Source: Eudorina sp. 2006-703-Eu-15 (Eukaryota; Chlorophyta; Chlorophyceae; Chlamydomonadales; Volvocaceae). Taken from it: a stretch of DNA of 64,000 bases. Below, one piece after another: positions 47,185 to 60,100 of this stretch; the stretch's first letter is position 1; the number at the start of each line of letters is the position of its first letter. The notes beneath the pieces were generated by a model, which was given only the letters and a program-made list of their open reading frames with translations, had not been told where the DNA came from and made no database searches. The translations under genes were made by a program, and so were the position numbers. The DNA is taken from the NCBI GenBank assembly GCA_003117195.1, contig BDSI01000014.1, positions 1,309,001 to 1,373,000 of the forward strand, in the 5' to 3' direction.

Positions 47185-50100
47185 CCCCTGTGAAGCCTCA
47201 CAATCTCCACCAACTACCAATGATATTCCAAACCATTCTGAAAGGCCTTCGGAAAAATATCATATGCAGGTTGAACAGCCACGGACGGTATGTCCATGGT
47301 CATATTTGCGCCGCAGCTGGAGGAATTACGCATCCTGGATCAATAAAGGACAATGCGATAAAATGTTTCGCCGAGAAAAACGTAAGCGAAAGCTGAATAT
47401 GGGAAAGTTAGTCAACACGGTACTACGTTTGCGGTCGCCAATTAGGGGTCGTCTCGTAACTTGTCCCCGGCAGGAGATCCTCTCGTCTCCCAGATCTACG
47501 AAATGCACGCAGGCGACATAATGTTTCAATTCAGGATTGCCACTCTAAGGCGAAAACGCAATGTCAATCCGCTGCTGGTGTCACACTCCAGCGGCACCAC
47601 CCGAAACACTGGTTTTCCAGTTACACATGTAGAATAGCTGAAGTAACTCATGCTTGTCACATGTCAGAACTCCGTGTATTTCGTGTAGTGTCACAGCAAA
47701 ACGGTCAGCAAAGCGGTCGCGCACGCGGCTCCCCAGGCTTTCACGTCATCGTGTACGTCAGCCGACAGCTTTGTTCCTTTAATTTCGATAGGCAGCCAGA
47801 ATATTTGTATCCCAAGGAAGCTCAAATGTTTACGCACGGTGCCGGAACGGCCGTATCCCTGGGCCGTATCGGTGTGCCTCCTACAAATTAGGCATATAGC
47901 CTAAATCTAACGTGACGATCGCTGGGGAAGATGGCTACAATCGAGCAGAGAGACCCGTGAACCCCGGGTCGGTACCAGACATCTTCCGTCTTGTTGCATA
48001 AGGCTGTATCGGTGATCCTCCGGGCGGAGTGGCTTGAGCTACCGCTTGTGGTGTTTTGACTGCGCGGCGGCGCCGCCAGCAGCAGCAGCCGCGGAGCTGC
48101 CCGCCTGGCTCGTACGATGGAGCCAGAGGGAGCAACCCAACCCAGCCAGCAGAAACGCAGGGGGGAAGCGCCACAGGGCTGCCGACAAGCCGTATGGACA
48201 CGCGCTGACAACGGCCTGCGACGAAGAGAGATGGCCCTGCCGCCGACTACATTTACCCAAATCATTGTGATTACTAGGCCCCCCACAAAGCCTCCGGGGT
48301 GCTTCGCGTCCCCGGTGCGAGGGGAGTGGCCGGCCCCTCTCCGGAATCCGTTGCCCGGCCTCGCCGGCTCCCCGCCTCCTGCCGTTGCTCGATCGAGGAC
48401 ATCGACGACGCCGGGGTTCGCGAACAAGTGGTCCCCGTCGGCGGAGCATCTGTGGAGCGGAGCCCGGACAGAGTGGGACGGAGGTCCGCGTACAGCGCAC
48501 TGACTCTGGATGCGAACTGGATGCACCCATCTCACCCCCACACGATTACGAAGGCGCCGCCAGTGCGTGCGACCTGGGCTTGCCGTCCTTTTCAAACCCT
48601 ACCCCCTCGCCGCTCTCGCCATGCGGCACGGCGCCAGCGCCATTTCTCCCGCGCCATTCCGCATTTGCCCCCTTGCTCCACTGCTGCCCCTGTCCCGGCT
48701 GCGAAGAAGTCGCCGGGAGGGAGGGGCGCGTATCGGGTCGTCCGCGGCCCTCCTCCGCGCGTGTTTTAATTGATACTCCTCCTCCCTCCCCACCATAGTG
48801 AAGCCCTCTGTCTCTGCAGCGCCAGCGAGCACCGACACCCCAGAGGTTGACGAGACGCAAGGTGCCGAGGGACGAGGTGCGTCTCGTCGGTGCCGCCCCA
48901 ACCCAACCGCCGCCTGAATGGCCAACAGGACAATGATCGACCCGTCTGCTCGACCCACATCGAATGGGACTCACCAAGTATTTGCAGCCGCCTGTCAGCA
49001 AATATATACCATCTGGGCATCTGATCCGCTAAGATGTACGTACATCCACACCCCCAGGCACAGGACGGGTTCCAAACTGCATAACAAACATACGAAGGGC
49101 ACATACATGTTCGCGGCGCATTCATCCGCACCTGTCGACGGTGCCTTGATGTCCATTTTTTCAGGTCCCTCATGTCTAGGCAAAGGCCTTAATGTCGAGT
49201 CGAGTAGCAGCTCAGTTCTTCGGTAAACGCACGGGAGGGACGCTGCTCCTCCTCCCATAACACCAAAGTCGGCGCACACCGGCGAGCATCGTGTGCGCTT
49301 TCGATGCTGCCCCTACCCCCACCCCGCCGTGGAGCCACGAGCCGTGTGTGTCACGAACTGAAACCCCTTGAGACGGCATCCGGCAGAATCGCGCAACGCC
49401 AGCGACGCCGCCACGCACGCACTGCACAGCACCTTCCCGTACAGATACCGTACGGGATCATTCTTGTAAACAAACCCTTCACACACACACACAGGGACCG
49501 ACAGCAATATGCGACTGCGCAACACGAAGGCAGCAACCCAGGGCGTCACGCCGCTGCATTGGCCACGTCCCGGCGTCAACGAACCGAAACCAACCCATGC
49601 CGCAAGCTTACAGCATCCAGTATTACGCCGCCATTATTAAATTCCCGCGTTTAAGCCGGGCCCCCCTTCCCCTCACACTTCCTGTCCATGCTTTTGCATA
49701 GACAGTCCATCCTCCTTCCAAACTCATTGGCCCAGGGCCAGCCTACCTAGCCTTCTTCCGTCCGTCATCCAGACACAAACCCATAACCACCCCAACACAG
49801 CACCTCTCGATAACCTCTCGAATGCAACGCGCAGCAATCATTTTACAGTCCAGGCAGGATCAACCAACGACCAACAATCCCCACCATCAATCCCGCCGCT
49901 CGCAGCAGAGAGCCCAAACAGATCCCGACGTTCACGGCGCCCCAAACCACATATGCACACACACCCACGGTTCTGGGTGGGTTTCTCATTCAACACACTC
50001 CAAAAGCGGTTTCGTCGCGGCTCGGTTCTGCACAAACACACAGCGTTTCGAGTCGGGCAGCGTTGCCCCTGACTAATTTCACATATGTACGGCAGCCGTT

Positions 50101-51110
50101 ATCAGTGCGCGGTGGTCCAGTGAGCTGCGGGCTCAAGACTGACCCACAGGCGGGGACAGGGCGTACAACAGGCGAGCTAGGCGGACCGAATTTTGTTGTT
50201 TACTTTCCCAGGATTTTCAGTGCTGTCGCCGGCGCGACTCTTCGAGAACGACATTGACATTCGACGCACCGGCGAAGCGGTCGAGAGCCTCGGCCGCCAC
50301 AAGATGAAAGGCGGACACAACAACAAACAAAGGCCACTGTAATCCACCGTACTCCGTACAACAGCAGAAACAGAATAAGCTCCAATCGACTACAAATTGA
50401 CCACCAGCACAAGCACACACACGGTGTGTTCGCTGCAATCTCCGGGGTCACTGTCCATTGCCCCCCCCAGCTGCCAGCTGCCGCGCCCCGCGCACCGGCA
50501 GCGCCACGTACGCGGGACGCCGCCACACGGGCCCTCACCGGCAGCTCCACGCTCGGGCCTGTGGCGCGAGCGCGCCCCAACCCGCCCTGCCTCCCGTCGG
50601 ATCTTCGCACTTGCGCACCCCACACCACGCGCCCTTCGATGCCAAATCCTCCGCTCCGCCCCCCGCTCCTCCTCATCAACCCTATCCACTATCCCTACCC
50701 AAATCCCACATAGTCGCAACAGCGTCCAGATCCTCCGACCCAGCCATCCATAACCCTTTCAGGCACTCCCTACCCCACCAAACCCCACCCAATCCCCGGC
50801 GGCCACGCAACCGCGCTCGGTCACGGTAACGGTCACAACCAGGTTCTGGTGAAACTACACACACACGCATACATACACAATTCCGGTTGTGCCACCTGCC
50901 TGCTCATCGCCCTCGACCTCCTCTCCCTCCTCCGCATCGACGTCGTCGGTTTGTTCCTCCGTGGCCTGTTGCCGCGCATCGGCTCCCGGGTTGATCCTCC
51001 GTGGTGCCATCCCTCGTCCCCCTCCCTCGTCCCCCCCCTTCGTCCCCATCCCTGCGTCCCCTCCCTCGCCCCCTCCCTCCTCCCGCCTCCTCCCTCCTCC
51101 CCCTGCCCCC
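47185..51110. other. Gap between the receptor kinase 5' end and the transporter 3' end
   Basis: Both flanking genes run leftward, so this holds the ABC-transporter 3' UTR at its right and the kinase promoter at its left, where 47185-47900 is relatively AT-rich. A possible small gene on the - strand (48039-49180) is listed separately. A further - strand frame at about 49340-49460 (GKVLCSACVAASLALRDSAG) also looks protein-like but could not be joined to anything. Confidence 0.4.
48039..49180 (-). other. Possible small membrane-protein gene, model unresolved
   Basis: Pieces on the - strand look coding but do not assemble cleanly. A start-like MDIKAPST ends at a donor (CGACAG then GTGCGG, near 49130) and can join in phase to a mini-exon reading GGCKYL before GTGAGT (near 48976). 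Farther down, one frame reads CIQFASRVSALYADLRPTL, and another, ending at a stop at 48039, reads YGLSAALWRFPPAFLLAGLG, a plausible C-terminal membrane segment. The helix-plus-anchor pattern faintly recalls PEX11-type peroxisomal proteins, but this is a guess; no diagnostic motif was found. Confidence 0.2.
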
Positions 51111-54100
51111 TCAGCGCTTGAGGAAGTTCCAGTACTTGAGCGCCAGGATGGAGCCCACCCGCATCACGATGATGTAGGCCGCCAGGATGAGCACGATCCA
51201 CCAGCGCATGTCGTACTCGTAGCCGAACCGCTGCTGCATGAACTCGTTCACCGGCAGCACTTGGCCTGGCAGGGGAGGGGAAGGGAGGCGAGGGGAGGGG
51301 ATATAGGAAATTGGAGCGGAGGGGAGGGGTTCCAACGCATTGGTGTCTGTGAAGAACACGATGACCCCAAGGGTCCATCATAACTTGGCCGGGGCCGAGT
51401 CTGGTTGAGCCGGGGCCCGCACTCACCGCCGTACACGAGGTCGCCCTGGTTGTCTCCCAGCTGGCTGATGCCCAGGCCGTACAGGATCCACGTGGGTGGT
51501 ACGGCACGGTTCAGCCAGTGCCAGCCGCTGGGCATGTCGGGGTAGGTGATGATGAAACCGTTGAAGACCTGTACGGCATTAACAGCAGGCGACCGCGGCG
51601 TGTGTGTGTGTGTGTGCATGTGTGGTTTGTTCGCAGGCGTGTGTTTAGAGAAGAGACCCGCCCGACCCGACCAGGCGTGTGTTTGTGTGCGTACAAGGAA
51701 AGTGAGGGGCCGCGAGAAGAGAAGATATGTGCGTGTGTGGTGGGGGGGGGAGGGGGCCCATTGTTGCATCGCTCGGTGAGATGGTTGCACAAACTGCGAC
51801 GACCGCAGCGCCGCCACCCTGCTCCCATCCCCCTCCTCCCCTCCTCCTCATACGGTCCTCGTTGCTTTGGCCGTTCCCCTGACATCAATACGCCCCATCA
51901 CTACACCTGGTACGGTGGTACCTGCATCCTTTCTGTCACACACCCCAGGCCCCGGGCCCTGCCCCTCGCGCCGGCCCAGAGCCCCAGGCTCTCACATCCC
52001 ATTTTTTTCAATTTAGCCCCGGGCTCTCACATTGAACAGGAAGTTGAAGCCGCCGCCCACCACCTGCGCGATCGCCTGCGCGGGCGTTATGTAGACCAGC
52101 GTCTGGCCAAAGATGGTGTAGAAGGCGATCGTCTCGAAGAACACGATGACGTAGTAGAAGAAGGCCTCGGGCCGGTTGTCGAAGCCGATCATCCAGTAGA
52201 TGATGGGCACGAACGTGAAGGCCTGGACGAGCAGGTACGGCATCTCGACCAGCGCAATGGCGAGGCCGTACGCAAAGGCGTCGTACATGGAGGCGCCCCG
52301 CTCGCGGTAAAATACCTGGCGGGGGCGGGGCGGGGGCGGGGGCGGGGCAGAGAAGCCGCGGCAAGGGGTCGGTCGGTCAGGTGTCAGATGGTCTCAGGTG
52401 GTCTCAGGTACAAAGGGGACAAGCGCTAGGGCGAGTGATGCCCTGTCCGCATTAGGTACGGCAGGGTACCACTCGGAAAGGGGGAGAGACCTCCGTACGA
52501 CAATACAGCGGCAGTGCGACAAGCGTATGGCTGGGCTTGTATTGGAGTACAGGTCGCTATGCGCACACACACCCAGGGGTGTGGCACGGGGAGCTGCGCG
52601 CTGCTCCTCGTTCCCCCCCTCACCTCACGTCCTTTCCCCGCCCCCCAAGCTCCGAGTCGCCTGCCATTCCCATCACGCCCCGCCCGGCCCCGCCCCGCCC
52701 CGCCCTCCTGCCGCCGGCACCGCCGTACGACTCACCACGCGCTCGTACCCGACCACCGGCATGACGCTCATGAGGTTGGTCATGCCCAGGAAGTTGGAGG
52801 ACGAGAACATGATGCCCATCACTGTGCGGGGTGGGGCGGGGCGGGGTATAGGAAAGGGGGTGGGGTGGGGGTGGGGCGGGGTATGGGAATTTGGGGTTGG
52901 GGTTGGGTTGGATATTGCAGGGGAGATGAAGAATTGAATTGGTAGACATGATGACGCGCGCCGACTGCTGCGCCGGCGCAGCGTTGTTACGTTCGCGCGG
53001 TGAGGGATTTGACATTTACGCAGGCGACGAGGGGGGCCGCGGTGTGGTCACCTGGCCATCCCGGCCACCTGCCCCGGCCCCCACGACCCAACCAATCCCA
53101 AGTCACACGCTGTCGTCCCCCCACCTCCCACCCCCCCCCCGGCCCCTCCTGTCTGCCGCAAATCTCCCGCGCCGCCGGCACACCCTCACCGTTCTGCACG
53201 TTGCCGATGCCGGCGGGGTTCGGCACGCGGCCCTCGCCCCAGTACACCGCCGCGTAAATGAAACTGCGAGGAGGGGGGCGAGGAGCCAGGGGTGGGGGGG
53301 CAGCGCAGGAATGAGGACGGGGAGTTGAAAACCAACAGCAGTCCCAAGGGGCCCCGGATGGGGTCACCCGAGGGGGAAAGGAAAGGCGTGGGCGGGGACA
53401 AGCGCCCAGGCCCAGCGGCGTCCCTATGCCCACTGCGCGCCTTCCTGTCCGGTCAGCGCCCGCGCAGTCCCATGCATCATCCCCGCACGCCAAAATCACC
53501 TCACCCTGTCCCCGGTCCTACTCCCACTCCCACACCCTGTCCCCTGTCCCACACTCCACCTTGAGCCCCCCCTTCCACCCACCCACCCACCCGACCCCCC
53601 TACCTGGTCCCCAGCGTCATGCCCAGCCGCACAAAGTTGTAGCCGGGAGCCCGCCAGTAGGCCAGGTTGAACTTGCGGAGCAGCACGCGGGTCTGAGACC
53701 AGAAGGGCTGCGCGTAGGTGCTGCCCACCTGCGACCGTGGTTCCGAAGCGGGTTCAGAAACGTCAACAGGAGGGGGCGTCGGGAACCGTATGGGAACCGG
53801 GGTTGGTCCAGGGACGGCGTCTTGGAGGCCGCGACCTGATGACCTGCAGGCTGCATGGAGCCTTTGCGGCTGCATGGAACCTTTGCGGGGTTCTGGATTT
53901 GGTTCGGGGTTGGGAGGTGAGGGTATAGCATGTTGGTAGACATTTGGGAGGAAGGGGCATCGGGGTGCGGCGGGAAGGAGGAGGGAGGCGCGACGGGGTG
54001 GCCCTCGGAAGGGGACGCCGGACGGTGCTTTTGCCCAGATCAGAGCGGCCCCCCCACCCCCGCAAAGGTACCCAAGCCCCACCTCCAGAGGCTGGGAGGC

Positions 54101-57100
54101 CTTCAGCCCAGCCTCCACCAGTTCCTGCGCTCGGGCGTTGTTCTGCAGAGGCCGGGGAGGGCGGGGGATTTGCGCGGGGCGAGGTGGGAGCGTTTGGATG
54201 TGGATGAGGCGGAGAGGAGGAGCGGGTCGCGGTTGGGGGCGGGCGGGGCGGGGTCGGGTTGAGGGCCGACCCCGCAGTCGAGGTGGGTGGTGGGATGCTG
54301 ATGCAAACCGGAACAGACATGCATGCTCGAGGGGAGCAAGGGGGTAGAGACCGCCACGGCCCGCGCTCTCTCTAGCGAAGGCCTTGTCGCGGAGAGATGT
54401 AATGCCGCCGGTCCGGGGCCTTCGGGGACCGACCAGTCCTCGAGTCCCCGCAGCCGCGCCCGGGCTCCGCACGCCACGTCGAATATCAAAACCTGAAAAC
54501 CTTGCACTCGCCCCGCGCCGTGCAAGTTCTTTCCCCTTTCCCTTTCCCTCCCCCTGTCTCACCCTGGCTGCCAGCTGCGAGGCCGCGTACAGCTCCGGCC
54601 AATCCACCTCCACGCGGTCCAGCACGGTGGCCATGGAGCCGCCTGTGACCTCCAACATCCAGGTGGCTGGACGGGTTGGGGTGGGGTGGGGTGGGGTGGG
54701 TGGGCGGGTGTGGGGTGGATGGGGGGTGTAGGAAATTGGTAGACATTTTCACACACAGTTGTGTCACGCAATCCTGTTCTGTCTGCCCAAGTAACACATA
54801 CACACAGTTTCCTTGTACACACACGCGCGCGCACCTGGGTTGAAGCCCGACGGCACCGGCGGGGTTCCGGGCACCGCCATAAAGTACGATATCAGGTCGG
54901 TGGAGTGGTGGCCCAGAGGGCCGAAGTACGTCGTAAGGCCGCCGCGCTGCAAGGGGAAAGGCAGGGAGGGGTCAGAGGGGGAAGGCAGGGAGGGGTCAGA
55001 GGGGGAAGGCAGGGAAGGGTCAGAGGGGGAGGGGGAAGGCAGGGAGGGGTCAGAGGGGAAGGCAGGGAGGGGTCAGAGGGGGAAGGCAGGGAGGGGTCAG
55101 AGGGGGAAGGCAGGGAGGGGTCAGAGGGGGAAGGCAGGGAGGGGTCAGAGGGAGGGAGGAGGCGCGGTTTCAGTGGCAGGCAGGCGGAGGCGGATGAACA
55201 CCGCAGTGCGCGCGGTGATGATGGGGAAGGTGGGAGGCGGCTGGAAGTGGGAGGCGGCGGGAAGAGCTGGGGCAGTCATTCACGCAAGCTCACATTAGGT
55301 GGGGGGGTCGGGTCAGGCGAGGTCAGGCCAGGAGGCGTTCGGCGAGAGGTATTGTAATGTCAGGTCGGGATGATGGCAGCATCCCAGCTGCACGCGCGAG
55401 AGAGAGGCGGGGTGATCATCACGCCGTGCGCGCGCACGCGCGCAACATTGGAGGCATACGCCGTACAAGTCGTACGGCAATGCCGTACCTGGATGAGCAG
55501 CAGGTTGTCGAACGCCTCAAAGATCTCGATGGACGGCTGGTGGATGGTGACCATGACTGTACGGCCGTTGCGCGCCACGTTTCGTACGGCACGCATCACG
55601 ATGGCGGCCGCGCGGGCGTCCAGACCTGCAGTCAGACGCGAGAGGGGTTAGAAAGGAAAACAGCCCAGACACACCCAGCCCGAGGGGGGCAGCAGGGAGA
55701 GGGGAAATCGTGCAGGGCCACACGCAAGCAGTATCGGCCGAAACCGCTCCCCACGCAACCCGACAGCCACGAGGGCGACCACGAACTGCGTCGCCTTGCG
55801 CCCCAACGCATCCACCCCGGTCCCGTGCCGCCGGCCCTCCCAACCATGACCCCTGCCACCCGCACCCGGCGCCGATCCCCGCCCCGCCCCGCCCCGCCCC
55901 TGGCATGCAGTGCAGTACCGCACATGCGCGCCAAGGCTGCCGTACATCATCACGACCTGTCGTACATGTCAGCCTCTGCCGTACATACCGCTGGTGGGCT
56001 CGTCCAGGAAGATGCACGACGGGTTGGCCACCAGCTCCACCGCGATGGTCAGGCGCTTGCGCGCCTCCACCGACAGGCCGCTGACTCCAGGGGAGCCCAC
56101 CAGAGAGCCCATCAGGGGGAGCAGGTCCACGATCTCCAGCACCTCCTCCACGTAGGCCTTCACCTGCGGGGTGGGCACCAGGGGTGGGGGGGCCGGCGGG
56201 GGTGGGGTGGGGGACGGGGGGGGCCCGCGGGGTGGGGGGGTGGGGGGTAAGAGACGGGCGCACATCATATGCGGTCAAGCCAATGGAGGAAGCCTGGCTT
56301 CACATTACCGGCATGGATGCCACCTGCATACCTGCCTGGGGTGTTGCAGTGCGTGCCTGCCCAAGCCACCCCCCCCCCACACACACACAGCGCCGTGTTG
56401 CGCGGAAGAGGAGGGCCACCCAGGCGCGCTCACCACCCCCCTATCCGCCTCCCCTCCTTCCTCATCTGCCCGCCTCCCGCGCCCTCCCTCCCTCCCTCCC
56501 TCCCTCCCACCTAGCCTTGGTAAGTATTTGTCGCCGGGCTGGGAGTGTCTGGGCTGTTTCTCTTTTGAACTCCCTCCCTCCCTCCAACCTAGCCACCCAC
56601 CCACCCACCTGCGCGTCCGAGAAGGACCTGGGCAGCCTCAGCCGCGCACTGAACTGCAGCGCCTCCTCCACCGTTTGACCCGGCGAGTGGATGTCAAACT
56701 GCTCCACATAGCTGCGAGGCACGAGGTACGGCACGAGGTACGGCACCAGGTACGATACGTGTTGGGGAAGGGGGGGTTGCGCCGGACACACAGCAACACA
56801 GCAACAGCCACGGCGCGACCCCGCGAGGGCATATGATGCAATCCAAGGATGAGTCTGGCCGATGGCGGGGTAGTGGGCATCATGCATGGGATGAATGACT
56901 GCGGAGAATGACAGCCACGAACCGCACGAGGCGCAGCAAGCCATCAGTAGCCAAGGACCAGCTGCTTCTTGCTGCTCAGATTAGTTAGGATTCGGTTGTT
57001 GGCACGGAGGTTGGTTCCTGGCGCCCCCTCCCTGGAGGCCCAGCCCTCAAGCCGCCCACTCACCCCATGACGCGACTCCAGGCCCGCGGCTCGGCCTGGT

Positions 57101-60100
57101 GACCGTTGACCGTTATCGTACCGCCGATCTCACCGATCGTCTTGCGCCCCGCGATCACGTCCATCAGCGTGGTCTTGCCTGTTGTCGGTTAGTCGTTGGC
57201 ATCTGGTGGTCAACCGTCGACTCCTCCATGTGCGGCAATCGGCGTCCTGTTACTTCCCTTCCCTAGCATCATCACGACCAACCACAGGCACTTGCGACAC
57301 GCCCCATTTGACACCCGTTCGCCTCCCTTTCCCCACCATCATCCCAAAACCCACTTCACTGCACTCCATGCCAACTCCACCCGCTCCGTAACCACCCGCT
57401 CCGGACTCATCAAGCCCCGGAACCACCCCCTCCACTCCACCCCACCCCACCCGCTCACCCGCTCCGGAACCACCCATAAGCGCCAGCAGCACCCCCGGCT
57501 CGTTGTAGCCCGTGATGCCGCCCAGCAGCTGCAGCCTCTCGCGCGCCGCCAACGGCAAGGGCGCAGCGGCTGCGCCGCCAGCACCCCCCGCCGCCGCCGC
57601 CCCGCCCGCACCCGCACCCGCCTTGCCGATCGCCATCTCCAAGTCGCCCGCACCGCCGGCGGCGGCGTGGGCCTTCATGGCGGCCGCGGAGGCGTCCGCT
57701 GAGGCCTTGGCGGCCTTCTTGGCGGCTGAGCGCGAGTAAGCGGGGTTGGGCACCCAGTACCTGGGTGGGGTACAAAGAGGAGAGGACCCTTGGGTCGGCG
57801 GCGGAAGCGTGGGCATCCATCACCACCTCGGGCACCAAGACCAGGCGCCAGCCTCGCCATCGGCGCCGCACGGGGCATGGCCGTCCCGTTGGAGGCCATG
57901 CGCCCGCGCGGGGACCAGCGGGTTCATGCACCGTGTTACGCCTGTTCATCCTATTCACTGATGCCGAGCACCACGACCCAGGCTGGGTGTGTCTGGGCTG
58001 TTTTTCTTTTTCACCACGACCCTTTCACGACCACGCGCCACTTCGCTGCAAGACACGCTGCAAACACCCGCCACTGGCACAAGACGCGTGGATACTGCTC
58101 CACACGACATGCAGCCACAGAGAAGAGAAGACGCTCGCCGCCGCAAGCCCCTCTGCTCGAGGCAAGGCATGTCCCCGCCCCTCCCCCCTACACAAACAAA
58201 GTCTGCCGCTGCCACGACCGTGTCCCGCAGAACAACGCCGCAGCCATGAGAGACGCGCTTGTATCTCAGCGTGGGAGCACTCCCCCACTCCCCACTCCCC
58301 AGTATAAAATATGTCTACCAATTTCCTATATCCCCCACTCAACATCCCCAACTCCCGCGCCAGCGTACTTGAGGTCTTGGAACACCAGCGTGATGGGCGT
58401 GAAGGGCAGCGAGGAGGAGATGTCGATGTAGTCCTGGGGGGGTGAGGTGAGGTGAGGTGGGGTGAGGTGGGGTGGGGTGGGGTGGGGTGGGGTGGGTGGG
58501 GTGGGGTGGGGTGAGGTGGGGTGGGGTGGGGTGGGGTGGGGTGGGGTGGGGTGAGGTAGGGTGGGGTGGGGTGCTCACACACACGCTCACACACACGCTC
58601 ACACACACGCTCACACACACGCTCACACACACGCTCACACACACGCTCACACACCTGCAGCGCCGCCGCGGAGGGCGACAGCACCAGGCTGGGACCCGAC
58701 TCGTCGCCCTTGCCGCCTCCCTTGCCGCCGCCTCCCTTGCCGCCGCCCACGGTTGGCCGCACCGCGATCACCTGGGACGTCGCCTGCTGCGCTCCGAGCA
58801 GCCACCCAGGGGCGGAGGGCGCAGGGGCGGAGGGCGCAGGGGCGGACACCCAGGGGCGGAGGGCGCAGAGCGGCGGGTAGGTAGATGGGGGGGACCGGTC
58901 CGTCAGCCGCTGACCGCCACACGGGTAGATGCTGATGATGCGATAATCCAGTAGGTGTGTGAAGGGATGCGGCCCGCCCCAGGCCCCACAAGCCCCGCCT
59001 CACCACCAGCCGGCCCCAACTCCACTCCACTCCACCGCCCCCCAACCCGGCGTTTCTACCATCATGTATTCATAAAATCATACATATATAATTTATTGAA
59101 CGATATCCTTCTTGCTTGGCAAAGCTCACCTTCGCGCCCCCCCGCACGCCCTAAGATCTGACACCAACGCCCACCACCACCTCCACCACCCACCCGACCC
59201 ACCCACCTGCGCCGCCAGCTTGGCGTGTCGCTCCTCGGCGCGGCGCCTGGCCTCCTTCAGCTCCTCGGGGTCGGGAAGCTGCGCGCGGGGCACCTCGGGC
59301 TGCTGGTAGGCCAGGCTCACGACGGATGCCAGGGTGAGCAGCAGGAAGGCCCCCACCAGGAAACCCACGCCGATCCAGATCCACTTACGCTCTGCAAACA
59401 ACGTCGAGGTCGGGGATCGCGGAGATTCGGGATAGTCACAAGGTTGGGTTGGCGACATATCCATTCTTCCTTCCATTGATGTGAACGGGGGTCAAGCTGA
59501 GAAAAGAAATGAACCCGAAGAACGACCCCGGGCACGCCCGGGGGGGAAGTGGGAGCTCCAGGGAGTTCGGCACAGAGTCTCTGCAGCAACGAGACCGGCG
59601 TCTACAACCGAAACCGATCCGGTGGGTCTCCGTCTCCAAGGGTGGATCGCCTGCGGCTCCAGAACTTGCGCGTGGATGAACTTGCGCGAGGAAACTGTCC
59701 GGCCCGTCGTGTGTGGTCCGGTCGGGCCGGGCCGGATGGCGGCGCCCGGCCGCTCCCCTCGGACAACTCCCCCCACGCACACACACACTCACACCTACCG
59801 GTGTAAAAGTCAAAGGACAGCAGCGCCGCATCTCCCAGGCTGAGGCCGGGCTGCATGCCGGGCGGCGCGGGCACGTTCTGCCACTTGGGGGACACCATCT
59901 CGTTGATCACCAGGGCGCTGCGGGGGGCGGCAGGGGGAGACACGGAGTGGGGGAGACACGGAGTGGGGGAGACACGGAGTGGGGGAGCAAGGCGCACGGG
60001 GGAATGGGGGGTTAAGGAGGGAAAATCCCCTTACTCAAAAGTCTCGATGACGTTCATCACGAATTAATGTCCGGGCGGATGGGGATTTAAGTTGAAGGCG

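Noticed and set aside
47888..48595. 235-codon open frame on the - strand
   Set aside because: It begins at a non-ATG codon, is Arg/Pro/Gly-rich throughout and overlaps a more protein-like frame. No family resemblance.
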